Of a stretch of 64,000 bases of DNA, positions 15,182 to 22,499 are shown piece after piece. A program made the translations under genes and the position numbers. The stretch comes from Flavihumibacter solisilvae. Its GTDB lineage: Bacteria > Bacteroidota > Bacteroidia > Chitinophagales > Chitinophagaceae. The notes below the pieces were generated by a model. That model was not told the DNA's origin. It did not search any database and was given only the letters and a program-made list of their open reading frames with translations. Positions within the stretch are counted from its first letter, which is position 1, and each line of letters begins with the position of its first letter. The stretch is from assembly GCF_000814475.1 (NCBI RefSeq), contig NZ_JSVC01000004.1, positions 62,001-126,000 of the forward strand. The letters are read 5' to 3'.

Positions 15182-16630
15182 ATGAAAAGGATGACCGCAA
15201 TATTTTTCCTGTTTACGTTATTCGCTATTGGTTCGTTTGGCCAGGACGGTAAGCGTCCGAATGTAATTGTTATCCTTATGGATGATATGGGTTATGGCGA
15301 CCCCGCCTGTTATGGTGGTGGTCCCTATAGAACGCCGAATATCGACAGGCTTGCGGCTGCAGGCATTCGTTTTACCAACTATTATGCCGCCCAGGCTGTA
15401 TGTACTGCTTCACGTAGTGGCCTGCTTACCGGCTGTTATCCGACGCGGATCGGTATCAGTGGTGCTATTGACCATAATGCAAAATTTGCCTTGAATCCCG
15501 ACGAACAAACCATCGCCGAGCTGATGAGGGACGGTGGGTATGCAACCGGAATGGTCGGAAAATGGCACCTTGGACATAAAGTGCCCTTCCTTCCTTTACA
15601 GCATGGATTTGATGAGTTCTACGGTCTTCCTTATTCAAATGATATGTGGGCTTATGATTATAACGGCGAGCGTTGGAAGGATACCTCTTTCTGGCGGGCA
15701 AAGTATCCGCCACTGCCATTGATCGATGGGAATACAACAACCAAAATCATTTCGACCTTCGATGACCAGGACCAGCTCACCGGCAGCTTAACAAAAAGGG
15801 CAGTTGATTTTATCAACAGGAACAGGAAGCGTTCCTTCTTCTTATACTTTGCGCATCCTATGGTGCATGTACCATTAGGAGTGTCCGGCAGGTTCAAAGG
15901 CAAAAGCGGTGCGGGCCTGTTTGGCGACGTGATGGAAGAAGTCGACTGGTCGGTTGGTGAAGTGATGAGAACATTGAAAGAAAATAAACTCGATCAGAAT
16001 ACCATTGTGATTTTTACCAGTGACAACGGACCCTGGCTGACCTTCGGCAATCATGCCGGTAATACAGGTGGATTACGGGAAGGAAAGGGTACTGCATGGG
16101 AGGGAGGCCTCAAAGTGCCATTCATCGTCTCCTGGCCCGGAAGAATCAGGGGTGGACTTGTCCGCAGCAATCTTGTAACTGCGATGGATCTTCTTCCGAC
16201 ACTTGTAAACATCTGCCACTTGTCCATGCCCGTGAAAAAAATAGATGGTGTTGATTTTACTGAATTGTTAACCGGCAAGGGAAAATCCAATCCCCGCGAC
16301 GAGTTTGCATACTATTACGATCGCAACAGCCTGAAGGCCATCAGGAAGGGGAAATGGAAACTTGTTTTTCCTGCAAATTCACAAACTTATGGTCCACCTG
16401 CAACCCTTGGTAAGGATAGGTACCCGGGCCGGTACGGATCAATTGAAGTAAAGCAGGCTTTGTACGACCTGTCGACTGATCCAGGGGAGGACAGGGATGT
16501 ACAGGACTTGTATCCCGAAGTTGTCAGGGAACTTATCCAGGTTGCAAACCGGTATCGGTCTGAGTTGGGAGATGGACTGACAAACACTGTGGGCCAGGGG
16601 GTAAGACAGGCTGGGGTTGTGAAAGAATAG
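15182..16630 (+). CDS. Secreted sulfatase (arylsulfatase family)
   Basis: 482 residues from the ATG at 15182, which begins a signal peptide (MKRMTAIFFLFTLFAIGSFG). A longer frame from 15059 overlaps the divergent DinB gene and is not needed. Metal-binding Asp34-Asp35 lie in ILMDDMGYGD, and the formylglycine site is CTASRSGLLTG with Cys74. It has Ala where most family members have Pro (C-x-P-S-R), a tolerated variant. Further marks are GKWHLG and FTSDNGPW. It removes sulfate esters from sugars or glycosaminoglycans outside the cytoplasm. No maturase gene lies nearby. Confidence 0.92.
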   Translation: MKRMTAIFFLFTLFAIGSFGQDGKRPNVIVILMDDMGYGDPACYGGGPYRTPNIDRLAAAGIRFTNYYAAQAVCTASRSGLLTGCYPTRIGISGAIDHNAKFALNPDEQTIAELMRDGGYATGMVGKWHLGHKVPFLPLQHGFDEFYGLPYSNDMWAYDYNGERWKDTSFWRAKYPPLPLIDGNTTTKIISTFDDQDQLTGSLTKRAVDFINRNRKRSFFLYFAHPMVHVPLGVSGRFKGKSGAGLFGDVMEEVDWSVGEVMRTLKENKLDQNTIVIFTSDNGPWLTFGNHAGNTGGLREGKGTAWEGGLKVPFIVSWPGRIRGGLVRSNLVTAMDLLPTLVNICHLSMPVKKIDGVDFTELLTGKGKSNPRDEFAYYYDRNSLKAIRKGKWKLVFPANSQTYGPPATLGKDRYPGRYGSIEVKQALYDLSTDPGEDRDVQDLYPEVVRELIQVANRYRSELGDGLTNTVGQGVRQAGVVKE

Positions 16631-16685
16631 CCAGCTGTTTCTAAAATGTTGTATATTAATACATTATAAAAAGATCATTTAACCC

Positions 16686-16715
16686 GGTTACATTTTGACC
16701 CCCAGCCACCATTAA
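16686..16715 (+). promoter_or_regulatory. ECF-type autoregulatory promoter (site 1 of 4; diverged second half)
   Basis: GGTTACA (16686-16692), 14 bases, then CACCATTAA (16707-16715). The first half and the spacing are identical to three other sites at 18144, 18244 and 22391 (minus strand); those have GGTTAT as the second half, so this copy matches less well there. The predicted transcript start falls on or next to the ATG at 16718, so the message may have no leader. Confidence 0.55.
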
Positions 16716-16717
16716 AT

Positions 16718-17314
16718 ATGAAAGCAGTTGAGTTTTACGCCGATGAGGAGCTGATAATGGCCATTAGGGAAGATCGACACCTGAACAACGCCATCAGCGC
16801 ACTTTACCGGCAACATGCGGAGAAATTGAGTTCTTTTATTATGAAATACGGAGCAAGTGAGGAACAGGCGAAGGATGTGTTCCAGGATACAGTAGTCGCG
16901 TTCATTGACACTGTCAGGAAAGGCAGTTACCGGCCCGAAGCCAAAATAGGAACCTTTCTCGCAGCCATCGCGAAAAATATCTGGTACAATGAAGTCCGCA
17001 AGAAAGAGCGTTCAGATCTGCGTGATAAGATCTTCGAACGGGGCCGTGACCAGGTTGAAGAAGATGCGAGCCGGCACATCCAGGAACGCGAGCTGAAGCA
17101 GGAGATGCAAAAGCTGTTGTCAAAACTGGATGAACCCTGCCGAAAGATTTTGCTCCTTTTTTATTACGAGAACCTTTCCATGAAAGAAATCGTCAGCCAC
17201 CTGCCTTATGAAAATGAACAGGTGGTGCGTAACAAAAAGTATAAATGCCTCCAGCAATTCACCGGTATGGTTAAAAAACATCCACTGTTGGCAGGAAGAA
17301 TAAAAACAACTTGA
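16718..17314 (+). CDS. ECF-type RNA polymerase sigma factor
   Basis: 198 residues. Region 2 is visible as EEQAKDVFQDTVVAFIDTV, with the promoter-melting helix around TFLAAIAKNIWYNEVRK. Region 4 is EPCRKILLLFYYENLSMKEI followed by the helix-turn-helix. It should direct RNA polymerase to a small regulon. The promoter-like motif just upstream recurs before other genes of this locus, suggesting autoregulation. The next gene starts one base after the stop and encodes a membrane-anchored partner with an anti-sigma-like N-terminus. The ATG at 16718 gives a natural start (EFYADEELIMAIRED), although it lies unusually close to the predicted promoter. Confidence 0.9.
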   Translation: MKAVEFYADEELIMAIREDRHLNNAISALYRQHAEKLSSFIMKYGASEEQAKDVFQDTVVAFIDTVRKGSYRPEAKIGTFLAAIAKNIWYNEVRKKERSDLRDKIFERGRDQVEEDASRHIQERELKQEMQKLLSKLDEPCRKILLLFYYENLSMKEIVSHLPYENEQVVRNKKYKCLQQFTGMVKKHPLLAGRIKTT

Positions 17315-17315
17315 T

Positions 17316-18071
17316 ATGTCAGTGCCCCAAAATGAACTTCTGATCGATTACATCGACAACCAGCTTGACGAGAACGGAAGGCAGGAGGTGGAAACGCTTT
17401 TAGAGGCTGACCCTATCGCTGCAGAAGAATATGAAAGCTACCTTTTCTCGGTTAGCCTGGTCCGTGAGGCGGGTCTCCAGATGCAGGTTGCAGACGTGCG
17501 CAGGCAATTTGAGGCAGCCAAAGAACCGGCAATTGTTCGCCCCATGTTCAGCAAAGTAATGCGGATAGCTGCAATGGTGATAGTACTTGTTGGTGCGGCG
17601 GCAGCATACCGGTATACAACTACAAACGCTTCTGGCTTATATAATGAAAGCTTCAGTTCGTACGAACTCAATACCAGCCGCGGTACAGGTACTCTGACCG
17701 ACCTGGAGAACGCTTATCGTGATAAAAACTGGACAGCGGTTAACAGCCTGTATAACAGCATGGCAACTAAAAACCAGAAAGCAGAATTTCTTGCAGGTAT
17801 GGCAAGTCTCGAGCTGAAACAGTTTGAAACTGCGGTGGTCAGGTTCCGGTCTGTCATGGCCATCAACGCAGGGGTAAAAGAGTCTTTATACCAGGAAGAA
17901 GCTGAATATTACCTTGCCATGGCGCTGTTGGGTGCCGGTAAAGGAGCAGAAGGTTCGGATATTCTCAAAAATATCCGTGGTAACAAAGACCATATCTTCC
18001 ACGACAAAGCCCAAAACATTTCTGCACTGGATCTGAAGGTGCTGACCTTAAAAGGGAACAAACAGGAATAA
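17316..18071 (+). CDS. Anti-sigma-like membrane protein with TPR-like periplasmic part
   Basis: 251 residues. Residues 1-70 are cytosolic and helical, with the shape of an anti-sigma domain (LIDYIDNQLDENGRQEVETLLEADP in pattern: a short helix, acidic linker, long helix). They lack the zinc ligands of ZAS proteins. One membrane segment spans 81-98. Residues 125-251 read as helical repeats similar to TPR (AEFLAGMASLELKQFETAVVRF style). It starts one base after the sigma gene stop, so the two are translationally coupled. The inferred role is to hold the sigma factor at the membrane. A strong terminator follows at 18098-18124. Confidence 0.65.
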   Translation: MSVPQNELLIDYIDNQLDENGRQEVETLLEADPIAAEEYESYLFSVSLVREAGLQMQVADVRRQFEAAKEPAIVRPMFSKVMRIAAMVIVLVGAAAAYRYTTTNASGLYNESFSSYELNTSRGTGTLTDLENAYRDKNWTAVNSLYNSMATKNQKAEFLAGMASLELKQFETAVVRFRSVMAINAGVKESLYQEEAEYYLAMALLGAGKGAEGSDILKNIRGNKDHIFHDKAQNISALDLKVLTLKGNKQE

Positions 18072-18097
18072 CCGTTTCTTGTACGTTAAGTTTAAAC

Positions 18098-18124
18098 GTC
18101 CCGCATGGCGGGGCGTTTTTTTTT
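18098..18124 (+). terminator. Rho-independent terminator of the sigma/anti-sigma operon
   Basis: AACGTCCCGC-ATG-GCGGGGCGTT forms a 10-position stem (one mismatch) with a 3-base loop, followed by a run of about nine T. It separates the sigma operon from the repeat-rich region, so any transcript beyond it needs its own promoter. Confidence 0.85.
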
Positions 18125-18143
18125 GAAAAAATTTCTGAAATCC

Positions 18144-18173
18144 GGTTACATACCGGTTAGCAGCGGTTATTAA
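18144..18173 (+). promoter_or_regulatory. ECF-type promoter, unit A (site 2 of 4)
   Basis: GGTTACA (18144-18150), 14 bases, GGTTAT (18165-18170), then TAA. A further CCGGTTA lies inside the spacer. An ATG sits 6 bases after the second half, but is followed at once by a stop codon, so this unit has no meaningful peptide from that ATG. Confidence 0.55.
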
Positions 18174-18243
18174 TATATGTAAGCGCTCTTTGAAACCACA
18201 GACAATATCCTTCGAAAAAAAACCAAAAAAAATCCAGAATCCC

Positions 18244-18273
18244 GGTTACATTTTATTTAGCAGCGGTTATTAA
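18244..18273 (+). promoter_or_regulatory. ECF-type promoter, unit B (site 3 of 4)
   Basis: GGTTACA (18244-18250), 14 bases, GGTTAT (18265-18270), then TAA. It is nearly identical to unit A from the spacer's TTAGCAGC onward. The ATG of the small frame is at 18277, 6 bases after the second half. Confidence 0.55.
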
Positions 18274-18276
18274 ATA

Positions 18277-18465
18277 ATGAAACAGCAGAACACAATATCC
18301 CTGAAAAGCCACACAGAATCCGAAATCCAGAAACCAGCCAGTATCCATGAACCAGCCAGTATCCGAAAGACCAAATATCCATGTATCAATGAAAAGCCGA
18401 TGAAGTATCCAGTATCCGAAAAATCACCAGAATTGTCCAGAACCGTCCATGATCCATTATCCTGA
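18277..18465 (+). CDS. Small repetitive Ser/Lys/Pro-rich frame, or part of a noncoding RNA
   Basis: A 62-codon frame begins exactly at the ATG conserved with the sigma gene promoter. The product is hydrophilic, rich in Lys, Ser, Pro and Glu, with an in-frame 18-base repeat (KPASIHEPASIR). The DNA is poor in G and T and carries about sixteen ATCC tetramers between 18205 and 18500. This pattern continues past the stop codon (CAGATCCAGATCCAATCCAATCC), so the periodicity is a property of the nucleic acid and not just of the peptide. No family is recognised. Transcription would end at the inverted repeat at 18520-18597, giving about 320 nt. Confidence 0.3.
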   Translation: MKQQNTISLKSHTESEIQKPASIHEPASIRKTKYPCINEKPMKYPVSEKSPELSRTVHDPLS

Positions 18466-18519
18466 AAAATTCAACAGATCCAGATCCAATCCAATCCAAT
18501 GAAGATCAAGCAGAACCTT

Positions 18520-18597
18520 AAAAAAAGTCGACGTACCCTAAACTGAACCGGCAGGCTTTGATGCTCACGACATTTGCAAGTTGCGCCGACTTTTTTT
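18520..18597. terminator. Bidirectional inverted repeat with A/T tracts
   Basis: AAAAAAAGTCGACG (18520-18533) pairs with CGCCGACTTTTTTT (18584-18597), 13 of 14 positions, around a loop of about 50 bases. On plus, the right arm ends in seven T; on minus, the left arm reads as CGTCGAC plus seven T. The right arm lies inside the last codons of the CHAT gene, whose stop is at 18565. The long loop makes it an atypical terminator. Confidence 0.45.
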
Positions 18598-21351
18598 CAA
18601 CTTTGTCTCTCGTAACAAGATCAACAATACAACAACCAACAGAAGCATCATCCATGGTACGACGGATGATGCTTCTGCTGTTACAGCCTGTGGGTTGCCG
18701 GTGAATACAAGGTGACTCCAGAAAGCCGGATTCTTATACAAAGCATCACTATGCAGGTAATCAAGTTTCGCCTGCCTGAGTGCGGCGGCTGTTGTATATC
18801 CTTTTTGCAGGTACTTGTGAAATGCCTTTAATATTGCAGCGGTTGACCGGTCCTCAGCCTTCCAGAGACTGCTGAGTGTTCCGCCACAGCCCGCATAAGC
18901 AAATGCCCTTCCCAGGCTGATTACTCCTTCATTACTTACAATTTCCCCTTTGCCCGTTTCGCAGGCACTGATAATCACAAGCTGGCATTTATCGAGAGCC
19001 AGGTTGTAGATTTCTTCAAGAAAGAGGTTGTCTTCGGCAGGTGAATCCTGTTTGGGATAAAAAGCAATGTATGAGGCTGCAGGATTTTCGGTTTCCGCAA
19101 TCGCATGGGTTGCCAGGTGTACTACAGGATATTGCGATGCTTCCCGGAGGAAATCCTGTTTGGTTGCCTGTTCGTTTAAGTAGATCTTTCCGGCCAAACC
19201 TTCAGTTTCCTCTTTTGATGCAGGTAACTGCTCCATCCTTGTGCCTGGCGAGGCAAAAGGCGCGAATGAAAGTACCTTGTAAGCTTCATTTATAACCTGT
19301 TGGCCTGTAAGTATGAAACGGGTGGAGAACTGGTAGCTGATGGTTTTACTTTCCAGGAGGTACTTCCCCGACTCGTCAGCAGGCAGCGATTCGAATGGCA
19401 GCTGCTGGAGATTGCCATCAGCAATAATGATCCACTCATCCTGGCGGCTGCCAAATTCAAGCATAGGTTTAACGAGGTGAGAATACAGGTAACCCCCGGT
19501 TTGTTTGCCATTGAATTTCCGGCCATCTCCCGTCGACTGCAGTAGGTGAATCCAGTCTGCCGCTGCATCCTGTAAAGATTCCCCCCCGCTGAGTTCAATG
19601 TATTTAAATTCTTTCCGGGTAAGGGCAAATATTCCGGGGCCCCTTTTTGTTTTCACGAAATTGAACAGGGCCTGGTTGCGGGTAAGCGCTTTTTGCAGTT
19701 CGTCGGCGCCATGTACGGAATGGTCATATTTACGTCGGAAATACTGGTTGTCCTGTTCCAGGTTTTTCTGCAGTTGACTTAATGCAATTTCATAGCCTGC
19801 TTTTTCCTTTGCCAGTTTTTCCAGCTCATCATTGCCGGAAGCCTGTTGACTCTGTACATCCAGGCGGGCTATATTATACCTGATATTCCTTTCGGTCTGC
19901 AGGAGCGAAGAATCAGCCCCGGGATAATTTGCAATCTTCCTTTGGTGCAGGCCTGAAGCCAGGATCGAAGCTTTGTTCATTTCACTGATGCGAAAGGCCT
20001 GGTCGAGGTACTTATTACCAGGGTGCAACTCATTCAGTTCAAGGCAAACTTCCAATGCGGATGCATATACGTCACCACTGTTTTGTTTCAGAAAGAGCTT
20101 GGCATCATCCGTATCATAACTCTTCTCTATGTATCCGATCAGTTGCAGGGCAGACATATAGGAGTCGAGCGCCCCGGTAAGATATTTTTCGTTTGTGCTG
20201 TTACGATAGAGCAGGTAAAATGCCTGCGCTTTCTTTTGTAACGCTTCATAAAGACGGAAATAGGTATAGCTTCCTGAAAAATTGATTGGGTTGGAGTAGA
20301 TATCTGTATTTCGAAAGTTACTACTGAACGCACAGATGGCAAGCTGGAGGTCTTTGATCGCTTCTGGGTATTGCTGTTTCTGTATAAGCAGGTCCGACTT
20401 GTAAAGGGCATAAATGCCTTCGTCCAGTATATTCAGTTCTTTTGTTTTTTGCATTGCTTCGAGCCTGCCAAGGTAATATGCCGTCGAATCATAGTTACCC
20501 AGTTCAAAATGTGCTGCAGCTATTTCGTTGAAAACGCCGGGCGACTCATTCGGGTCGATCCGCCTGAAGCTCGAAAGTGCTTCGGGGTACTTTCCCAGTG
20601 CCTGGTACGCCTTTCCCATGTTCATGCAAATGCTGTAATAAATGTAATCAGCTGAGTTATCGCCAATGATCTCCCGGTAAATGGTAAGCGCTTCGGGGTA
20701 TTTGCCGGCTTTATAATTGGCAGAGGCAATATTGGATTGAAGTCCACGCGCAAACGCGGCATCAAAAGGTTTCGTGCTTTTGACCAGGTCGAGGGCCTTC
20801 TCAAAATAATTTTTGCTCAGGTAATAGTTTCCATTTGCAAAATGTAAAGCGCCGAGGTTATTGAAGAGCCGTTCCTTTTCGGTGACACCGGGAAACTTCC
20901 GGCCCAGGGCTTCTGCTTTAATCAGGTAATGGTTGGCGCTGTCAAAGTTATTCAGGGTATAGTAACTGGAACCCACATATACGAATAAGCGGAAAAGAAC
21001 AGAGTCACTCAATGACCCGGAGCGGCGGTGCACAGCGGCTGCCTGCAGGTATGCTTCCTTGGAAAGAATTGTTTGGTCCTGAACAGCCAGCAGGATACCT
21101 TTTTTAAGCTGGCTTTCAAAGAGGATGCTGTCTTTCTGCCGGCTTCCGGTTGTGGTGAGCAGCCGGATAACTTTCTCGAACCCCGCCAGCGCGATGCTGT
21201 CGGTGGATTCAGTCGGTTCGGCAGAGTTGAAGAATTTGTCTGCCCGCAGGTATGTGCTCAGCCATTCGTTTGCCGGATCAGCGGGTTTGCCCGAATTTCC
21301 CCGCACCAGCGCGAACGAAAACAACAGCAGCCAAATAACCCTCCGGGACAT
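18565..21351 (-). CDS. TPR-CHAT domain protein (caspase-like protease fold), membrane-anchored
   Basis: 928 residues from the ATG at 21351, which begins a signal sequence (MSRRVIWLLLFSFALVRG). Residues 60-450 are tetratricopeptide repeats (for example YLIKAEALGRKFPG, YPEALTIYREIIGD, YPEALSSFRRIDP). Residues 480-540 look coiled-coil. The C-terminal 300 residues are a CHAT domain with catalytic His in HLATHAIAETENP (about 747) and Cys in IISACETGKGEIVSNEG (about 794). The membrane segment WMMLLLVVVLLILL and a basic tail end the protein, so the protease would face the periplasm. It follows a lipoprotein gene on the same strand, and that operon carries the motif found upstream of the sigma gene at 16718. 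Substrate unknown. Confidence 0.9.
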   Translation of the reverse strand: MSRRVIWLLLFSFALVRGNSGKPADPANEWLSTYLRADKFFNSAEPTESTDSIALAGFEKVIRLLTTTGSRQKDSILFESQLKKGILLAVQDQTILSKEAYLQAAAVHRRSGSLSDSVLFRLFVYVGSSYYTLNNFDSANHYLIKAEALGRKFPGVTEKERLFNNLGALHFANGNYYLSKNYFEKALDLVKSTKPFDAAFARGLQSNIASANYKAGKYPEALTIYREIIGDNSADYIYYSICMNMGKAYQALGKYPEALSSFRRIDPNESPGVFNEIAAAHFELGNYDSTAYYLGRLEAMQKTKELNILDEGIYALYKSDLLIQKQQYPEAIKDLQLAICAFSSNFRNTDIYSNPINFSGSYTYFRLYEALQKKAQAFYLLYRNSTNEKYLTGALDSYMSALQLIGYIEKSYDTDDAKLFLKQNSGDVYASALEVCLELNELHPGNKYLDQAFRISEMNKASILASGLHQRKIANYPGADSSLLQTERNIRYNIARLDVQSQQASGNDELEKLAKEKAGYEIALSQLQKNLEQDNQYFRRKYDHSVHGADELQKALTRNQALFNFVKTKRGPGIFALTRKEFKYIELSGGESLQDAAADWIHLLQSTGDGRKFNGKQTGGYLYSHLVKPMLEFGSRQDEWIIIADGNLQQLPFESLPADESGKYLLESKTISYQFSTRFILTGQQVINEAYKVLSFAPFASPGTRMEQLPASKEETEGLAGKIYLNEQATKQDFLREASQYPVVHLATHAIAETENPAASYIAFYPKQDSPAEDNLFLEEIYNLALDKCQLVIISACETGKGEIVSNEGVISLGRAFAYAGCGGTLSSLWKAEDRSTAAILKAFHKYLQKGYTTAAALRQAKLDYLHSDALYKNPAFWSHLVFTGNPQAVTAEASSVVPWMMLLLVVVLLILLRETKLKKSRRNLQMS

Positions 21352-21416
21352 TCGATATCGGATTTCTCCCATCAACGTTCCGGTGGGGCACGCTATTGCC
21401 CGGGGAGCGGACTTCG

Positions 21417-22319
21417 TTACTTATACCGGGTAACTACGATAATTGGTGGTCTTGGTTTGGCAACGCTGAACAGCAGCAGGTCATTCGTCAGGATCTGGCT
21501 CAGTTTCAGGTTGATCTGCAGCTTGAGGTCAGAGGGGACACTGGACTTATTGCGGTAATACATGAGGGTGACCGGCAAGTACTGGGTCGCCATGGAGCTG
21601 TTGTCGTTCAGCCGGTAAGCGAGGGTCACCTTTACTGTTGAACCGTCCAGTGCCAGGAGTCCGAATGCATTGTCTTTCAGGGTGTTCTCAAGGTCGATCA
21701 CCCCGGTATTGTTATCGATCTTAATTCGGTTTCTTTCTGCCGTACCATCCACATCCCACTCACAGATCCCGCCGCCGGGAACACCACTTCCGCTGCAGAC
21801 ATTGACCAGGTTGGTATTTGCATTAAAAAATGGCTTTGCATACCGGTGGTCATCTTCAAGCACATAAATGCTGTCTGCATACGAGGCTCCGCCGAGGATA
21901 ATTGTCTGGATACAGGTGTCGGTTGTGCCTTTTTTTACATAACCCAGGTGATACCGAACCCCGCCTTCACTCCGGCTGATATTGATAGCGCCGGAAATCC
22001 GGTCAAGGACCATCCCGGTAGGCCAGGAAAAGTACTCGCCACTGTCAGGCTGATTAAGGGGCATTGCGATGATATCGGTGCTGCCAGGGTGCATGTAGAG
22101 AATGCTGTCGCCATAATCCGGGGCACCGGAACAACGCTGGGAAATGTGTTGGGGATAGGGAATGGTGTCCAGTTGCTCTTCAGTACCTGGTCCCGGTGCG
22201 CCCGGACCAACCGGACCGGTTGGGCTTTCCGGATCACGGGGATCCAGTGACTTATGACAGGCAATGAAGCCCGTTAGCAGGAGCAGGGCAGCCAGGTAGA
22301 TATGCAACTTTGTTTTCAT
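21417..22319 (-). CDS. Surface lipoprotein with Gly/Pro-rich linker
   Basis: 300 residues from the ATG at 22319 (MKTKLHIYLAALLLLTGFIAC); the longer frame to 22352 has a poor start. The lipobox GFIAC gives a lipoprotein. It is followed by a collagen-like linker (SPTGPVGPGAPGPG) and then about 240 residues of beta-rich sequence, with motifs such as SGAPDYGDSILYMHPGSTD and GVIDLEN suggesting Ig- or cadherin-like modules. No family is recognised with confidence. It is the first gene of a minus-strand operon with the CHAT protease (65-base gap) and has the GGTTACA-N14-GGTTAT motif 46 bases upstream of its ATG. Confidence 0.7.
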   Translation of the reverse strand: MKTKLHIYLAALLLLTGFIACHKSLDPRDPESPTGPVGPGAPGPGTEEQLDTIPYPQHISQRCSGAPDYGDSILYMHPGSTDIIAMPLNQPDSGEYFSWPTGMVLDRISGAINISRSEGGVRYHLGYVKKGTTDTCIQTIILGGASYADSIYVLEDDHRYAKPFFNANTNLVNVCSGSGVPGGGICEWDVDGTAERNRIKIDNNTGVIDLENTLKDNAFGLLALDGSTVKVTLAYRLNDNSSMATQYLPVTLMYYRNKSSVPSDLKLQINLKLSQILTNDLLLFSVAKPRPPIIVVTRYK

Positions 22320-22364
22320 GGGTCTGGGGTTATAACGGTCAACAAGGGGCAATTCGTATGAATT

Positions 22365-22391
22365 ATAACCACCGAAGGGCTATTTGTAACC
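22365..22391 (-). promoter_or_regulatory. ECF-type promoter of the lipoprotein-CHAT operon (site 4 of 4)
   Basis: On the minus strand GGTTACA (22391-22385), 14 bases, GGTTAT (22370-22365). Both halves and the spacing match units A and B exactly. The site is in the right orientation and distance to drive the lipoprotein gene that starts at 22319. It points to common control with the sigma factor gene. Confidence 0.55.
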
Positions 22392-22472
22392 GCGATACCA
22401 TAAATAATTTAGTTTTTCCCGAATTCGGTGTTCGTTTTCCTCTTTTCGTAAAGCCGGCTTTCAGCTCTCGGA

Positions 22473-22480
22473 TAATTTTG
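22473..22480 (+). promoter_or_regulatory. -7 box TAATTTTG of the DUF4856 operon
   Basis: TAATTTTG matches the Bacteroidota -7 consensus TAnnTTTG perfectly, 20 bases before the ATG at 22500. No clear -33 TTTG is seen at the usual distance. Confidence 0.45.
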
Positions 22481-22499
22481 CATTTCAAACTTTAACAGA

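Larger units (their letters stand above)
18141..18332 (+). repeat. Diverged tandem duplication of a promoter-plus-start unit
   Basis: Unit A (18141-18240) and unit B (from 18241) align along their first roughly 90 bases: CCGGTTACAT, TTAGCAGCGGTTATTAA, an ATG, then CACA(G)ACAATATCC, then AATCCAGAA. In unit A the ATG is followed directly by TAA. In unit B it opens a 62-codon frame. The duplication keeps the promoter motif best and the downstream part less well. Confidence 0.75.

Noticed and set aside
18205-18240. Unit A as a small coding gene
   Set aside because: Its ATG is followed directly by TAA, and no other start with a sensible frame is seen.
18277-18500. ATCC-rich region as a CRISPR array
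   Set aside because: Repeats are 4-15 bases, spacing is irregular, and no repeat-spacer structure of the usual 25-40 base size exists; no cas genes are near.
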